64,000 bases of DNA from Mucilaginibacter terrenus (GTDB lineage: Bacteria; Bacteroidota; Bacteroidia; Sphingobacteriales; Sphingobacteriaceae): the NCBI RefSeq assembly GCF_003432065.1, contig NZ_QWDE01000001.1, positions 310,001 to 374,000 of the forward strand, in the 5' to 3' direction. The translations under genes were made by a program, and so were the position numbers. Shown piece after piece: positions 42,342 through 50,609 of this stretch. Within the stretch, counting starts at the first letter, position 1. Each line of letters opens with the position of its first letter. The notes under the pieces are model-generated. The model made no database searches and was not told the origin of the DNA. It worked only from the letters and a program-made list of their open reading frames with translations.

Positions 42342-42728
42342 ATGAACAAACGAATTATAACAACCGCAGCCATATTTGGTGCAATTGCCGTTATCTGTGG
42401 TGCTTTTGGCGCCCATGCGCTTAAGGCTGTATTGTTACCCCGGCAATTAGAAGTATGGCAAACGGGTGTGCAGTACCAGTTTTACCATGTGTTTGCATTG
42501 TTGTTCCTATCTACCTTTAGTCGCGTAAAAACGGGATTAATCAACGCTGCTTTCTACTTATTTACCTTTGGTATTGTACTATTTTCCGGCTCGCTGTATC
42601 TGCTGGCTTGCCGCGATATCCTGAAAATGCCGGGGTTGAGTGTAGTTGGCCCGGTTACCCCAATAGGTGGCCTGCTGTTTATTGCCGGATGGGTATCACT
42701 TGCGCTGGCTGCTTTAAAAAATAAATAA
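42342..42728 (+). CDS. DUF423 family small membrane protein
   Basis: 128 residues from MNKRIITTAAIFGAIAVICGAFGAHALK; the longer TTG frame is unsupported. Four transmembrane helices and the family motif GAFGAHALKAVL...QLEVWQTGVQYQFYHVFALL, including YHxxAL with its conserved histidine, define DUF423 (YwdK-like). The function is unknown. It precedes priA by 4 bases and is probably co-transcribed with it. Confidence 0.9.
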   Translation: MNKRIITTAAIFGAIAVICGAFGAHALKAVLLPRQLEVWQTGVQYQFYHVFALLFLSTFSRVKTGLINAAFYLFTFGIVLFSGSLYLLACRDILKMPGLSVVGPVTPIGGLLFIAGWVSLALAALKNK

Positions 42729-42732
42729 GCAA

Positions 42733-45222
42733 ATGTTAGAGTTTGCCCAGGCTCCGCAAAGCAACCGCCGCACGCTGTTTGTAGACGTGATATTACCGCT
42801 GGCTATCAGCCGTAACTACACCTACCGTGTTCCTTTTGAGATGAACGACCACATAGCTATAGGCAAACGTGTGGTGGTTCAGTTTGGCAAAAGCAGGCTA
42901 TACACCGCTATAGTGGCTGGTGTTGGCGAACTTGCACCGGAGAAGTACGAAGCAAAATACATTATAGAGATACTGGACAATAAACCCATTGTTACCGAAA
43001 GGCAGCTGCAATTTTGGCATTGGGTAGCTGAATACTACATGTGCAACGAAGGGGAGGTAATGAATGCCGCCCTGCCCAGCGCGTTGAAACTGGCGAGTGA
43101 AACGAAAGTAACGCTTAACAAAGAATACGAGTTTGATAAAACCTTGCTGAACGATAAGGAGTTTATGATAACAGAGGCGCTCGACTTGCAACCCGAACTC
43201 ACGATCAGCGACATTGTGAAGCTGCTCGGTCAAAAAACGGTGATGCCGGTACTTAAGTCTTTATTCGAGAAGAATATCATACATATTTCCGAAGAGGTAA
43301 GCGAGCGGTTTAAACCGCGCAGGAAAACCTTTATAACGCTGCATCCGTCATACAACAATCAGGATAACTTACGTGAGCTTTTTGAGATACTGGAACGCCG
43401 CGCGCCAAAGCAGGCCGATGCGGTGCTGGCGTTTATTAAGCTGTCCAGGCAGCAGAAAACCGTTACAAAAGCAGAGCTGATTGAAGACAGCGGAGCAGGC
43501 GATGGCAGTATACGCGCGCTCATTGACAAAGAAGTATTTATTGCCGAAGAACGGGCCATAAGCCGCCTGCGTTATGATGAAGACGAAGAAGCAATCAGTA
43601 CATTCACTTTAAGCGATGTACAGCAAACTGCATTGGAGGATATTCAGAATCAGTTTGCAAGTAAAGACGTAGTGTTGCTGCACGGGGTAACGGCGTCTGG
43701 TAAAACACAGGTCTACATCAGGCTGATAGAGGCCGTAATAGCGACCGGTAAACAGGTACTGTACTTGCTGCCGGAGATAGCATTAACAACGCACATTATC
43801 GAGCGGCTACGCATCTACTTTGGCGGATCGATAGGGGTTTATCACTCGCGGTTTAATGATAACGAGCGGGTAGAAGTATGGCAAAAGGTACTGCAGGGCG
43901 AATACAAGGTGATACTTGGCGCGCGCTCCTCTGTGTTTTTGCCGTTTCAGGACCTGGGTTTGATTATTGTGGATGAAGAGCACGAAACTTCCTATAAACA
44001 GTATGATCCTGCACCACGCTACAACGCCCGCGATGCAGCGGTGTACCTCGCCAACATGCATAAGGGCAAAGTGCTGCTGGGGTCTGCTACACCGTCGTTT
44101 GAAACCTACTATAATGCACGTACCAACAAGTATGGTCTGGTAGAACTTAACGAACGTTACGGGGGAGTGCAGTTGCCTTTGATAGAAGTGGTAAGCATTG
44201 CTGCCGAAACAAAGCAGAAGACCATGCAATCGCACTTCACCAGTGTATTAATAGCCGATGTACAGCAGGCTATTGAAAACAAGGAGCAGGTGATCTTGTT
44301 CCAGAACCGCCGTGGCTACGCACCTGTGCTGATGTGCCGCGTTTGCGCTTACACGCCCAAATGTATCAACTGCGATGTAAGCCTTACCTTCCATAAACAC
44401 ACCGGTAAACTGCATTGCCATTATTGTGGCTACAAAGAGGATAGCCCTTCCATATGCCCGGCATGTGGCTCCACGCACCTGGAGTACAAGGGCTTTGGAA
44501 CCGAAAAAGTCGAGGACGAGCTATCCGTTCTTATGCCTGATGCACGCCTCGCTCGTATGGACCTTGATACCACGCGTTCCCGTAATTCTTTGCAGAATAT
44601 CCTTAATGATTTAGAGGATAAAAAAATAGATGTGCTGGTAGGTACTCAAATGGTGGCCAAGGGGCTGGACTTTGCCGATGTAACCGTAATCGGCATTATA
44701 AACGCGGATAGCCTGCTCAAATATCCCGACTACCGTGCCAACGAGCGGAGCTTTCAGATGCTGGCCCAGGTAAGCGGTCGTGCCGGCCGGCGGGGCAAAC
44801 AAGGCAAGGTGGTTATCCAAACTTACGATCCATCGCACCGGGTAATAAGGCAGGTAATTGAGAATGACTATGCTGACCTTTATTCGACCGAATTAGAAGA
44901 ACGCAAAGGATTTAACTACCCGCCGTTCTATCGCATTATCAACATTGATATCAAACACCAAAACCCCGAGATCTTATATAATCAGGCTGAGTACCTTGCA
45001 AACGAATTGCGTAAGCATTTTGGTGAACGGGTAATTGGCCCCGAGGCGCCGCTGATCAACCGGATACGTAATTACTATATCAAGTCCATAATGCTCAAAT
45101 TCGAGCGGGAAAACACCTCAATGGCAAAGGCAAAGGCACTTATCAGGGAGACCATAACGCAATTCCAAACCACTAAACTTAGCAAGGGCAGCATAGTACA
45201 GCCCGATGTCGACCCTTATTGA
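42733..45222 (+). CDS. priA: Primosomal protein N', replication restart helicase
   Basis: 829 residues, typical length for Bacteroidota PriA. The N-terminal 3'-DNA-binding domain precedes helicase motifs: Walker A HGVTASGKTQ, DEEHETSYKQ (DEEH), GSATPSFETYYN and GTQMVAKGLDF, QVSGRAGRRGKQG. A cysteine-rich zinc region (CRVCAYTPKCINCDVSLTFHKHTGKLHCHYCGY...CPACGS) lies between the two helicase lobes. PriA reloads the replisome at collapsed forks. Confidence 0.97.
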   Translation: MLEFAQAPQSNRRTLFVDVILPLAISRNYTYRVPFEMNDHIAIGKRVVVQFGKSRLYTAIVAGVGELAPEKYEAKYIIEILDNKPIVTERQLQFWHWVAEYYMCNEGEVMNAALPSALKLASETKVTLNKEYEFDKTLLNDKEFMITEALDLQPELTISDIVKLLGQKTVMPVLKSLFEKNIIHISEEVSERFKPRRKTFITLHPSYNNQDNLRELFEILERRAPKQADAVLAFIKLSRQQKTVTKAELIEDSGAGDGSIRALIDKEVFIAEERAISRLRYDEDEEAISTFTLSDVQQTALEDIQNQFASKDVVLLHGVTASGKTQVYIRLIEAVIATGKQVLYLLPEIALTTHIIERLRIYFGGSIGVYHSRFNDNERVEVWQKVLQGEYKVILGARSSVFLPFQDLGLIIVDEEHETSYKQYDPAPRYNARDAAVYLANMHKGKVLLGSATPSFETYYNARTNKYGLVELNERYGGVQLPLIEVVSIAAETKQKTMQSHFTSVLIADVQQAIENKEQVILFQNRRGYAPVLMCRVCAYTPKCINCDVSLTFHKHTGKLHCHYCGYKEDSPSICPACGSTHLEYKGFGTEKVEDELSVLMPDARLARMDLDTTRSRNSLQNILNDLEDKKIDVLVGTQMVAKGLDFADVTVIGIINADSLLKYPDYRANERSFQMLAQVSGRAGRRGKQGKVVIQTYDPSHRVIRQVIENDYADLYSTELEERKGFNYPPFYRIINIDIKHQNPEILYNQAEYLANELRKHFGERVIGPEAPLINRIRNYYIKSIMLKFERENTSMAKAKALIRETITQFQTTKLSKGSIVQPDVDPY

Positions 45223-45294
45223 AAAAATTAGTTTCATGCTCAGGCTGTTAATAAGTGTGGTGCGCATTTAACCGCCTTAAACAGGCTTTTTGTA

Positions 45295-45302
45295 TAACTT
45301 TG
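45295..45302 (+). promoter_or_regulatory. -7 box of pcm
   Basis: TAACTTTG, with the ATG at 45311 only 8 bases after its end. The longer open frame from 45290 overlaps this box and is rejected. Confidence 0.55.
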
Positions 45303-45310
45303 TAGCTGCA

Positions 45311-45967
45311 ATGGCTTATAAGTTTATAGATAATTACCGGGAACAGGGGGCACGTAAGAGATTAGTAGAAGTATTACAAAAGAAAGGTATTACTGATGAG
45401 CAGGTGTTGAAAGCCATAGGCAAAGTACCGCGTCATTTTTTCTTCGATGAGACTTTCTGGAACCAGGCCTATAAGGACATCGCTTTCCCAATAGGCGAGG
45501 GGCAAACCATTTCACAGCCTTATACCGTTGCCTACCAAACCGAACTGCTGCACATCCGCAAAGGTGATAAGGTGCTTGAAATAGGTACCGGCTGCGGATA
45601 TCAGACGTGCATATTATTGGAACTTGGTGCACGTGTTTGTACTATAGAACGTCAGGAGAAATTGTATGAGCGTACCATTCAGGTGCTGCCTTACATGGGC
45701 TATAAGCCAAAGTTTTTTCTGGGTGATGGTTCTGTTGGTATACCGGGGGATGCGCCCTACGATAAAATAATTGTAACTGCAGGGGCACCTACAGTGCCCG
45801 ACTTGTTATTAAAACAACTTAGCATTGGCGGCATTTTAGTTATACCGGTAGGAGATGAAAAATCGCAGAAGATGGTAACTGTTTTAAAAACGGCTGAACA
45901 CGATTACGAGCGGCATGTATTGGATACTTTCAGATTTGTACCGCTGGTAGGAGACAGAGCTTGGTGA
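45311..45967 (+). CDS. pcm: Protein-L-isoaspartate O-methyltransferase
   Basis: 218 residues from MAYKFIDNYREQGARKRLVEVLQKKGITDEQVLKAIGKVPRHFF, the usual Pcm opening. Substrate-binding QTISQPYTVAYQTELL and SAM-binding VLEIGTGCGYQTCILLELG are diagnostic, as is the end GDGSVGIPGDAPYDKIIVTAGAP. It repairs damaged isoaspartyl residues by methyl transfer from S-adenosylmethionine. A large inverted repeat begins right after the stop codon. Confidence 0.96.
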   Translation: MAYKFIDNYREQGARKRLVEVLQKKGITDEQVLKAIGKVPRHFFFDETFWNQAYKDIAFPIGEGQTISQPYTVAYQTELLHIRKGDKVLEIGTGCGYQTCILLELGARVCTIERQEKLYERTIQVLPYMGYKPKFFLGDGSVGIPGDAPYDKIIVTAGAPTVPDLLLKQLSIGGILVIPVGDEKSQKMVTVLKTAEHDYERHVLDTFRFVPLVGDRAW

Positions 45968-45968
45968 A

Positions 45969-46083
45969 CCCCCTAACCCCCTGAAGGGGGAACAGAATAC
46001 AATACACGATGTAAATAAAACAGCCATTTATTTTTAGCTAAATGGCTGTTTTATTTCTGTTCCCCCTTTAGGGGGTTAGGGGG
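45969..46083. repeat. Long inverted repeat enclosing a terminator
   Basis: A 29-base arm at 45969-45997 (CCCCCTAACCCCCT start) and its near-exact reverse complement at 46055-46083 (one mismatch, G/A) flank the pcm/smpB intergenic terminator. Each arm itself has an internal hairpin, CCCCCT with AGGGGG. The right arm is 8 bases from the smpB stop. Confidence 0.85.
46013..46056. terminator. Bidirectional terminator between pcm and smpB
   Basis: A perfect 18-bp stem, AAATAAAACAGCCATTTA with its reverse complement, closes an 8-base loop. It ends in A/T runs on both strands and lies between convergent genes. Confidence 0.92.
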
Positions 46084-46091
46084 CTTTGAGT

Positions 46092-46541
46092 TTACCTCTT
46101 CATTGCCCGGTCCATCTCTATCTTTGTATCACGCTCCTTCAGTGTTTCGCGTTTATCGAAGGTCTTTTTACCCTGGGCGAGGCCTATCTCCAGTTTGGCA
46201 AAGCCGCGTTCGCTGATAAACAACGCCAGCGGAACAATGGTCAACCCCTTTTCTTCACCACGGGTCTGGAGCTTCTTTAGCTCCTTTTTATTTAGCAGCA
46301 AAACACGGTCGCGTTTTGCCTCATGGTTATAGAAGGAGCCAAAGGAGTATTCTGAAATATGGAGGTTACGAACGTACAATTCGTCGTTAATGAACGTGCA
46401 GAAAGCATCATTTACGTTAGCTTTGCCCTCGCGAATGGATTTGATCTCCGTTCCAAGCAACTTTATGCCTGCCACATACTTGTCCAGTATATGGTATTCA
46501 AAATAGGCTTTCTTATTCTTAATATATATGTCCTGCTTCAT
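46092..46541 (-). CDS. smpB: SsrA-binding protein
   Basis: 149 residues from MKQDIYIKNKKAYFEYHILDKYVAGIKLLGTEIKSIREGKANVNDAF, a complete SmpB opening. Motifs RDRVLLLNKKELKKL and LTIVPLALFISERGFAKLEIGLAQGKKTFDKRETLKERDTK match the family, including the tail that binds the empty mRNA channel. With tmRNA it rescues stalled ribosomes. The gene starts 19 bases after the MntH-USP stop codon, so it may be read through from that operon. Confidence 0.97.
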   Translation of the reverse strand: MKQDIYIKNKKAYFEYHILDKYVAGIKLLGTEIKSIREGKANVNDAFCTFINDELYVRNLHISEYSFGSFYNHEAKRDRVLLLNKKELKKLQTRGEEKGLTIVPLALFISERGFAKLEIGLAQGKKTFDKRETLKERDTKIEMDRAMKR

Positions 46542-46560
46542 TACGCTGCAAATATGCAAA

Positions 46561-48441
46561 TTATTTCTTGCCGGGTTTTACCACCAGTACCGGGATGTTT
46601 ACCTTGTGCCTTACACTGTTTACAGTAGTTCCAAATATAAGGTCCTTTAACACCTTATGGCCGTGCGATCCCATTACCATAAAGTCTATACTTGATTTAT
46701 TTACAATTTGAGCAATGGCTGTTGCCGGGCCACCGTAGCCTATTACTGCTTCTGCATTATAGTGCAATGCCTTCAGCGCAACAACGTATTTGTCAAGATT
46801 GTTTACATCGCTTTGCGTCTCATTATCCATCACGGTATCGCCGTAGTAACGGGCGGCTGCAGTTTCAACAACATGTATAAGCGTATATTTCGCATCCTTA
46901 CCACCCTGCATTAACGCGTGCCTGATACAGTCCTGGTCGTTTTTAGAGAAATCTATTGTAACCGCTATGTGGTCGTAGTGCACGGCTTCCAGATTATCCA
47001 GCGCTGCCGCAATACCATGTGGAATGTAAGCAGGTTTATCAGCGTGCTTAAAAAGCAGAGGCCTTAGGAACACATATAGCAGTAAAGCGCCTATTGCCAC
47101 GGCTATTGGCGTTATTACATAATGTACAAGGTTTCCAGACGATGGATTATCTGCCGCCCAACTGTTTATTTCCTGTATTACCAGCCTTGCGTTTAGCCCA
47201 ACAATCAACACCGCGAATATCCAGGCAAGCACCTGCAACCAAACACTGCTGGCAAACTTGCCCATGCGTTTCCTGTCGGACGTAAAGTGTATAAGCGGAA
47301 TAATAGCAAAGCCTAACTGTAAGCTTAGTACCACCTGGCTTAAAATTAACAGCTTGCCTAAACCCTGTTCGCCGGCGTGCATAATGGTAAAAAAGGCGGG
47401 CACAATAGCAAATATCCTGGTAAGCAATCGGCGTAGCCATGGTGCAATACGTAAATTCAGGTGCCCTTCCATAATTATCTGGCCGGCAAGCGTACCTGTA
47501 ACGGTGCTGCTTTGACCCGCTGCAATTAAAGCCAGTGCAAACAATGCCGGTGCTATTTTGCCAAATATGTGATCAAGCAGCTTGTGTGCATCCTGTATCT
47601 CCGCTACTTCATGATAACCGCGCCCAAAAAACGCGCTGGCAGCAAGTATCAAAATGGCGGCATTTACAAAAAAAGCAAGATTGAGCGCAATGGTTGTGTC
47701 CCAAAAGTTAAACTTGATGGCCGACCTGATGCCCGACTCGGAACGGTCTATCTTACGTGTTTGCACCAAAGAGGAGTGCAGGTACAAATTGTGTGGCATC
47801 ACTGTCGCCCCAATAATACCTATCGCTATATATAGGGCCTGGTTATTAAGGTTTGCAGGAATAAACCCTTTGGCTATCTCCACAACATCAGGCTTAACAA
47901 TAAACATCTCTACCAGGAAGGATACACCCACAATAAATATTAGCGTGATGATAAAGCCTTCTAACTTACGCATGCCCTTGTTTAGCAGGAAGAGGAGTAG
48001 CAGGGTGTCCAGCATGGTGATGGATACTCCCCATATTAATGGTAAGCCAAACAGCAGGTTTAAGCCTATTGCCATACCTATAACTTCGGCCAGGTCGCAG
48101 GCTATAATGGCTATTTGTGCAAGTATATACAGGCAAAAGTTTACAAAACGCGGGTAGGTGTGTTTTGATGCCTGTGCAAGATCGAGCCCGCGTACAATGC
48201 CCAGCCGTACGGCGAGGTTTTGCAGCAGAAGGGCTATCAGGTTGGACAGCAGTAACACCCAGATTAGCTTATAGCCAAACTGGCTACCTGCCGCAAGGTC
48301 CGTTGCCCAGTTGCCAGGGTCCATGTAGCCAACGCTCACCAGGTAAGCAGGCCCCAGGAAGGACAGTACTTTTTTCCATCCCGTTTTATTTTCGGTACTT
48401 ACCGAATTGTGTACATCTCCTAAAGATTCGCTTGTTATCAT
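46561..48441 (-). CDS. mntH: Nramp divalent-metal transporter fused to a universal stress protein domain
   Basis: 626 residues. Residues about 20-470 are an Nramp transporter with the metal-site motif DPGNWATDL (DPGN 41-44), MPHNLYLHSS (MPHN 215-218) and eleven or twelve hydrophobic helices. A C-terminal domain at about 485-625 has the universal stress protein fold: HIAVTIDFSKNDQDCIRHAL, IDFMVMGSHGHKVLKDLIFGTTVNSVRHKVNIPVLVVK, with the ATP-binding G2xG9xG(S/T) motif (GSHG at 591, GTT at 604). The transporter imports Mn(II) or Fe(II) with protons; the cytoplasmic USP domain could sense ATP or regulate it. It overlaps mntR by 4 bases. Confidence 0.95.
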   Translation of the reverse strand: MITSESLGDVHNSVSTENKTGWKKVLSFLGPAYLVSVGYMDPGNWATDLAAGSQFGYKLIWVLLLSNLIALLLQNLAVRLGIVRGLDLAQASKHTYPRFVNFCLYILAQIAIIACDLAEVIGMAIGLNLLFGLPLIWGVSITMLDTLLLLFLLNKGMRKLEGFIITLIFIVGVSFLVEMFIVKPDVVEIAKGFIPANLNNQALYIAIGIIGATVMPHNLYLHSSLVQTRKIDRSESGIRSAIKFNFWDTTIALNLAFFVNAAILILAASAFFGRGYHEVAEIQDAHKLLDHIFGKIAPALFALALIAAGQSSTVTGTLAGQIIMEGHLNLRIAPWLRRLLTRIFAIVPAFFTIMHAGEQGLGKLLILSQVVLSLQLGFAIIPLIHFTSDRKRMGKFASSVWLQVLAWIFAVLIVGLNARLVIQEINSWAADNPSSGNLVHYVITPIAVAIGALLLYVFLRPLLFKHADKPAYIPHGIAAALDNLEAVHYDHIAVTIDFSKNDQDCIRHALMQGGKDAKYTLIHVVETAAARYYGDTVMDNETQSDVNNLDKYVVALKALHYNAEAVIGYGGPATAIAQIVNKSSIDFMVMGSHGHKVLKDLIFGTTVNSVRHKVNIPVLVVKPGKK

Positions 48442-49088
48442 AAGGTTATAAGCAGGTTATTTGCCACTTCGCGGCTAATATGTATCTCTTTGTTTCCGGT
48501 TTGCAGCACTACTGTGCCGTCATATTGTATTATCTCTTTCACAATTATCTTCTTCCCAATGGTAAGCTGTTGTTTATCCAGGTACTGCAGGAATGCTGTA
48601 GAGTGTTCGCGCACGCCGGAGATGATACCCCCGCTGTAAACGCCCACAGATGAAATTGGTTTAAGTTCATTTGTTTTAAAACAGCCGTCGCGGTCGGGGA
48701 TAGGGTCGCCATGCGGGTCGCGCTTTGGAAAACCCATAAACTCATCAAGGCGGTCAATCAATTCGTTTGAGGATATGTGCTCCATCTCTTCGGCCATCTC
48801 GTGCACCTCGTCCCATTTAAAATGAAGTTTTTCTACCAGGAAGTATTCCCAAAGCCGGTGCTTCCGTATGATGTTCAGTGCCACCTTTTCGCCCGATGTT
48901 GTAAGGCTCACGCCCTGGTACCGGGTGTAGTTTATCAAACCTTTCTCGGAAAGTTTGCGCACCATATCGGTTACCGATGACGCCTTGGTGTCAAGCGAAG
49001 CTGCGATTTGATTGGTGCTTACACTCTCTACTGAGGCTGCCAGTTTGTATATAGCTTTCAGGTAATTCTCTTCGGCTAAAGTATTCAT
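48438..49088 (-). CDS. mntR: DtxR/MntR family metal-dependent transcriptional regulator
   Basis: 216 residues. An N-terminal winged helix (AEENYLKAIYKLAASVESVSTNQIAASLDTKASSVTDMVRKLSEKGLINYTRYQG) precedes the metal-binding and dimerisation region (HRLWEYFLVEKLHFKWDEVHEMAEEMEHISSNELIDRLDEFMGFPKRDPHGDPIP). An FeoA/SH3-like C-terminal domain follows (LTIGKKIIVKEIIQYDGTVVLQ). This is the longer DtxR/IdeR-type layout, though the partner is an Nramp transporter, so manganese sensing is likely. It probably represses its own operon through the palindrome at 49110-49125. Confidence 0.95.
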   Translation of the reverse strand: MNTLAEENYLKAIYKLAASVESVSTNQIAASLDTKASSVTDMVRKLSEKGLINYTRYQGVSLTTSGEKVALNIIRKHRLWEYFLVEKLHFKWDEVHEMAEEMEHISSNELIDRLDEFMGFPKRDPHGDPIPDRDGCFKTNELKPISSVGVYSGGIISGVREHSTAFLQYLDKQQLTIGKKIIVKEIIQYDGTVVLQTGNKEIHISREVANNLLITL

Positions 49089-49093
49089 TTAAG

Positions 49094-49101
49094 CAAATCT
49101 A
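49094..49101 (-). promoter_or_regulatory. -7 box of the mntR-mntH operon
   Basis: TAGATTTG on the minus strand, 5 bases before the mntR ATG. A TTTA at the -33 position, 20 bases upstream, falls within the adjacent palindrome. Confidence 0.6.
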
Positions 49102-49109
49102 ATAAATTT

Positions 49110-49125
49110 TTTAGACATGCCTAAA
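49110..49125. promoter_or_regulatory. DtxR/MntR-type operator
   Basis: TTTAGACATGCCTAAA is a 16-bp palindrome with one mismatched pair. It has the TTAG-N-C-CTAA form of DtxR-family boxes and overlaps the -33 region of the mntR promoter, so binding would block RNA polymerase. Confidence 0.75.
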
Positions 49126-49195
49126 TTTTAGGAAAGAAAATGTTTGGTCAAACTATATTAATGTGAAATTTTATTTTGTGTAATACAGATTATTA

Positions 49196-49203
49196 TATAT
49201 TTG
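49196..49203 (+). promoter_or_regulatory. -7 box of the Lrp-family gene
   Basis: TATATTTG, with TTTG at 49175-49178 (17-base spacer). The ATG at 49212 is 8 bases beyond the box; the longer open frame from 49176 includes the promoter and is rejected. Confidence 0.6.
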
Positions 49204-49211
49204 CATGTACC

Positions 49212-49682
49212 ATGGCAGCTGAATTAGATAAGATAGACCTCCAAATACTCAAGATATTACAAGAAAACGGCCGCATAACCAACCTGCAGCTATCTAACGA
49301 AATTGGCCTTTCACCGGCCCCAACGCTTGAGCGTGTGCGTAAACTAGAGAACGCCCAGTACATAAAAAGTTACCACGCGCTGGTTGATGAAGAGAAACTT
49401 GGGCTAGGTATAAAAACTTTTATACAAATCTCGCTGGATTTTCACCAGAAGAATACCATTCAGACTTTTCTGGACGAGATACAGACCATTAAGGAAGTTA
49501 CCGAGTGCCACCACGTAACCGGACAATGCGATTTCTTATTGAAGGTTTACGTACGCGACATAAAATCGTATGAGCAACTTATAATGGAAAAGATAAGCCG
49601 CATAACGGTGGTGAAAACCTTCCAGACCATGATGATCATGAGCACCAGCAAAAAGGAGCCTATTGTTCCGCTGGAATACTAA
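49212..49682 (+). CDS. Lrp/AsnC family transcriptional regulator
   Basis: 156 residues from MAAELDKIDLQILKILQENGRITNLQLSNEIGLSPAPTLERVRKLE, a complete Lrp winged-helix head. The RAM ligand-binding domain follows (IKTFIQISLDFHQKNTIQTFLDEIQTIKEVTECHHVTGQCDFLLKVYVRDIKSYEQLIMEKISRI), with the TGxxDFLLKV motif that binds amino acids in homologues. It may act globally on amino-acid metabolism. It is monocistronic, with a perfect palindromic terminator downstream. Confidence 0.94.
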   Translation: MAAELDKIDLQILKILQENGRITNLQLSNEIGLSPAPTLERVRKLENAQYIKSYHALVDEEKLGLGIKTFIQISLDFHQKNTIQTFLDEIQTIKEVTECHHVTGQCDFLLKVYVRDIKSYEQLIMEKISRITVVKTFQTMMIMSTSKKEPIVPLEY

Positions 49683-49735
49683 TAGGAGATTTAAGATTTA
49701 AGAATCAGGAACCAAGAGTTAAAAATTATGACACA

Positions 49736-49765
49736 GCAAAATGCCCGACTAGTCGGGCATTTTGC
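49736..49765. terminator. Palindromic terminator between the Lrp gene and ung
   Basis: GCAAAATGCCCGACT is followed directly by its exact reverse complement, a 30-base perfect palindrome with an A-run on one side and a T-run on the other. It fits a bidirectional terminator for convergent genes. Confidence 0.85.
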
Positions 49766-49856
49766 TTGACTCTTGACTCTTGACTCTTGACTCTTGACTC
49801 TTGACTCTTGACTCTTGACTCTTGACTCTTGACTCTTGACTCTTGACTCTTGACTC
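49766..49856. repeat. Thirteen perfect tandem TTGACTC heptads
   Basis: Exactly 13 uninterrupted copies of the seven-base unit TTGACTC occupy 91 bases. They begin at the end of the terminator palindrome and stop 5 bases before the stop codon of ung on the minus strand. Confidence 0.98.
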
Positions 49857-49861
49857 CTGAC

Positions 49862-50536
49862 CTACACTTGCCAGTCAATAGGCTCCTTACCTTCTTTTAT
49901 CAGGAACTCGTTGGTTTTGGAGAACGGCTTAGAGCCCCAAAAGCCGCGCTCTACTGACAGTGGCGAGGGATGCACTGATTTTAGAATGTGATGCTTTTGC
50001 GTATCTATGAGCGCTATTTTAGATTGCGCGTGCGCTCCCCACAGGATGAATACCACTCCCGTACATTCGTCGGAGATTTTCCTGATCACGGCGTCGGTAA
50101 ATTGTTCCCAGCCCTTTTTTGAGTGCGAGCCTGCCTGGTTGGCGCGTACCGTAAGCGAAGTATTCAGAAGTAACACCCCCTGCTCTGCCCACTTCTCCAG
50201 GTTGCCATGATTAGGGATCACAAAGCCTGGAATATCGGTCTTCAGTTCTTTATAAATGTTTGCCAGCGACCGCGGTACAGCAATTCCCCGTTGTACAGAA
50301 AACGATAGCCCATGTGCCTGGTGTTCGCCATGATAGGGGTCTTGTCCCAGTATAACTACCTTAACTTTATCGAACGGTGTCTTGTTAAAAGCGTTGAATA
50401 TATCGGCGTTTTTCGGGTAGACTGTGTGCCCTGCTTCTTTTTCCTGCTGTAAAAAACCTTTCAGGTTAGCCATGTAAGGTTTGGTTAATTCGTCACCTAC
50501 AACCTTCATCCACGATGGGTGTAATTCTCCTGCCAT
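49862..50536 (-). CDS. ung: Uracil-DNA glycosylase (family 1)
   Basis: 224 residues. The catalytic VVILGQDPYHG (Asp66) and the uracil-recognition HPSPLSVERGFWGSKPFSKTN are complete, as is LLLNTSLTVRANQAGSHSKKGWEQFTDAVI. It removes uracil from DNA. The gene is alone; the TTGACTC tandem repeat lies immediately after its stop. Confidence 0.98.
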   Translation of the reverse strand: MAGELHPSWMKVVGDELTKPYMANLKGFLQQEKEAGHTVYPKNADIFNAFNKTPFDKVKVVILGQDPYHGEHQAHGLSFSVQRGIAVPRSLANIYKELKTDIPGFVIPNHGNLEKWAEQGVLLLNTSLTVRANQAGSHSKKGWEQFTDAVIRKISDECTGVVFILWGAHAQSKIALIDTQKHHILKSVHPSPLSVERGFWGSKPFSKTNEFLIKEGKEPIDWQV

Positions 50537-50609
50537 AAATATTGAATACGGTGTTTAATTTAGCACGCAAATAACGATATTTGCGCTCTGTTTTATACTA
50601 ATACAAATT

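Noticed and set aside
46059..46083. Start of a mobile element
   Set aside because: No transposase or target duplication is visible; the repeat is called an intergenic repeat only.
49766..49856. CRISPR array or sigma-70 -35 box array
   Set aside because: The unit is only 7 bases with no spacers, so not a CRISPR. TTGACT resembles a proteobacterial -35 element, but the primary sigma factor of Bacteroidota uses TTTG/TAnnTTTG.
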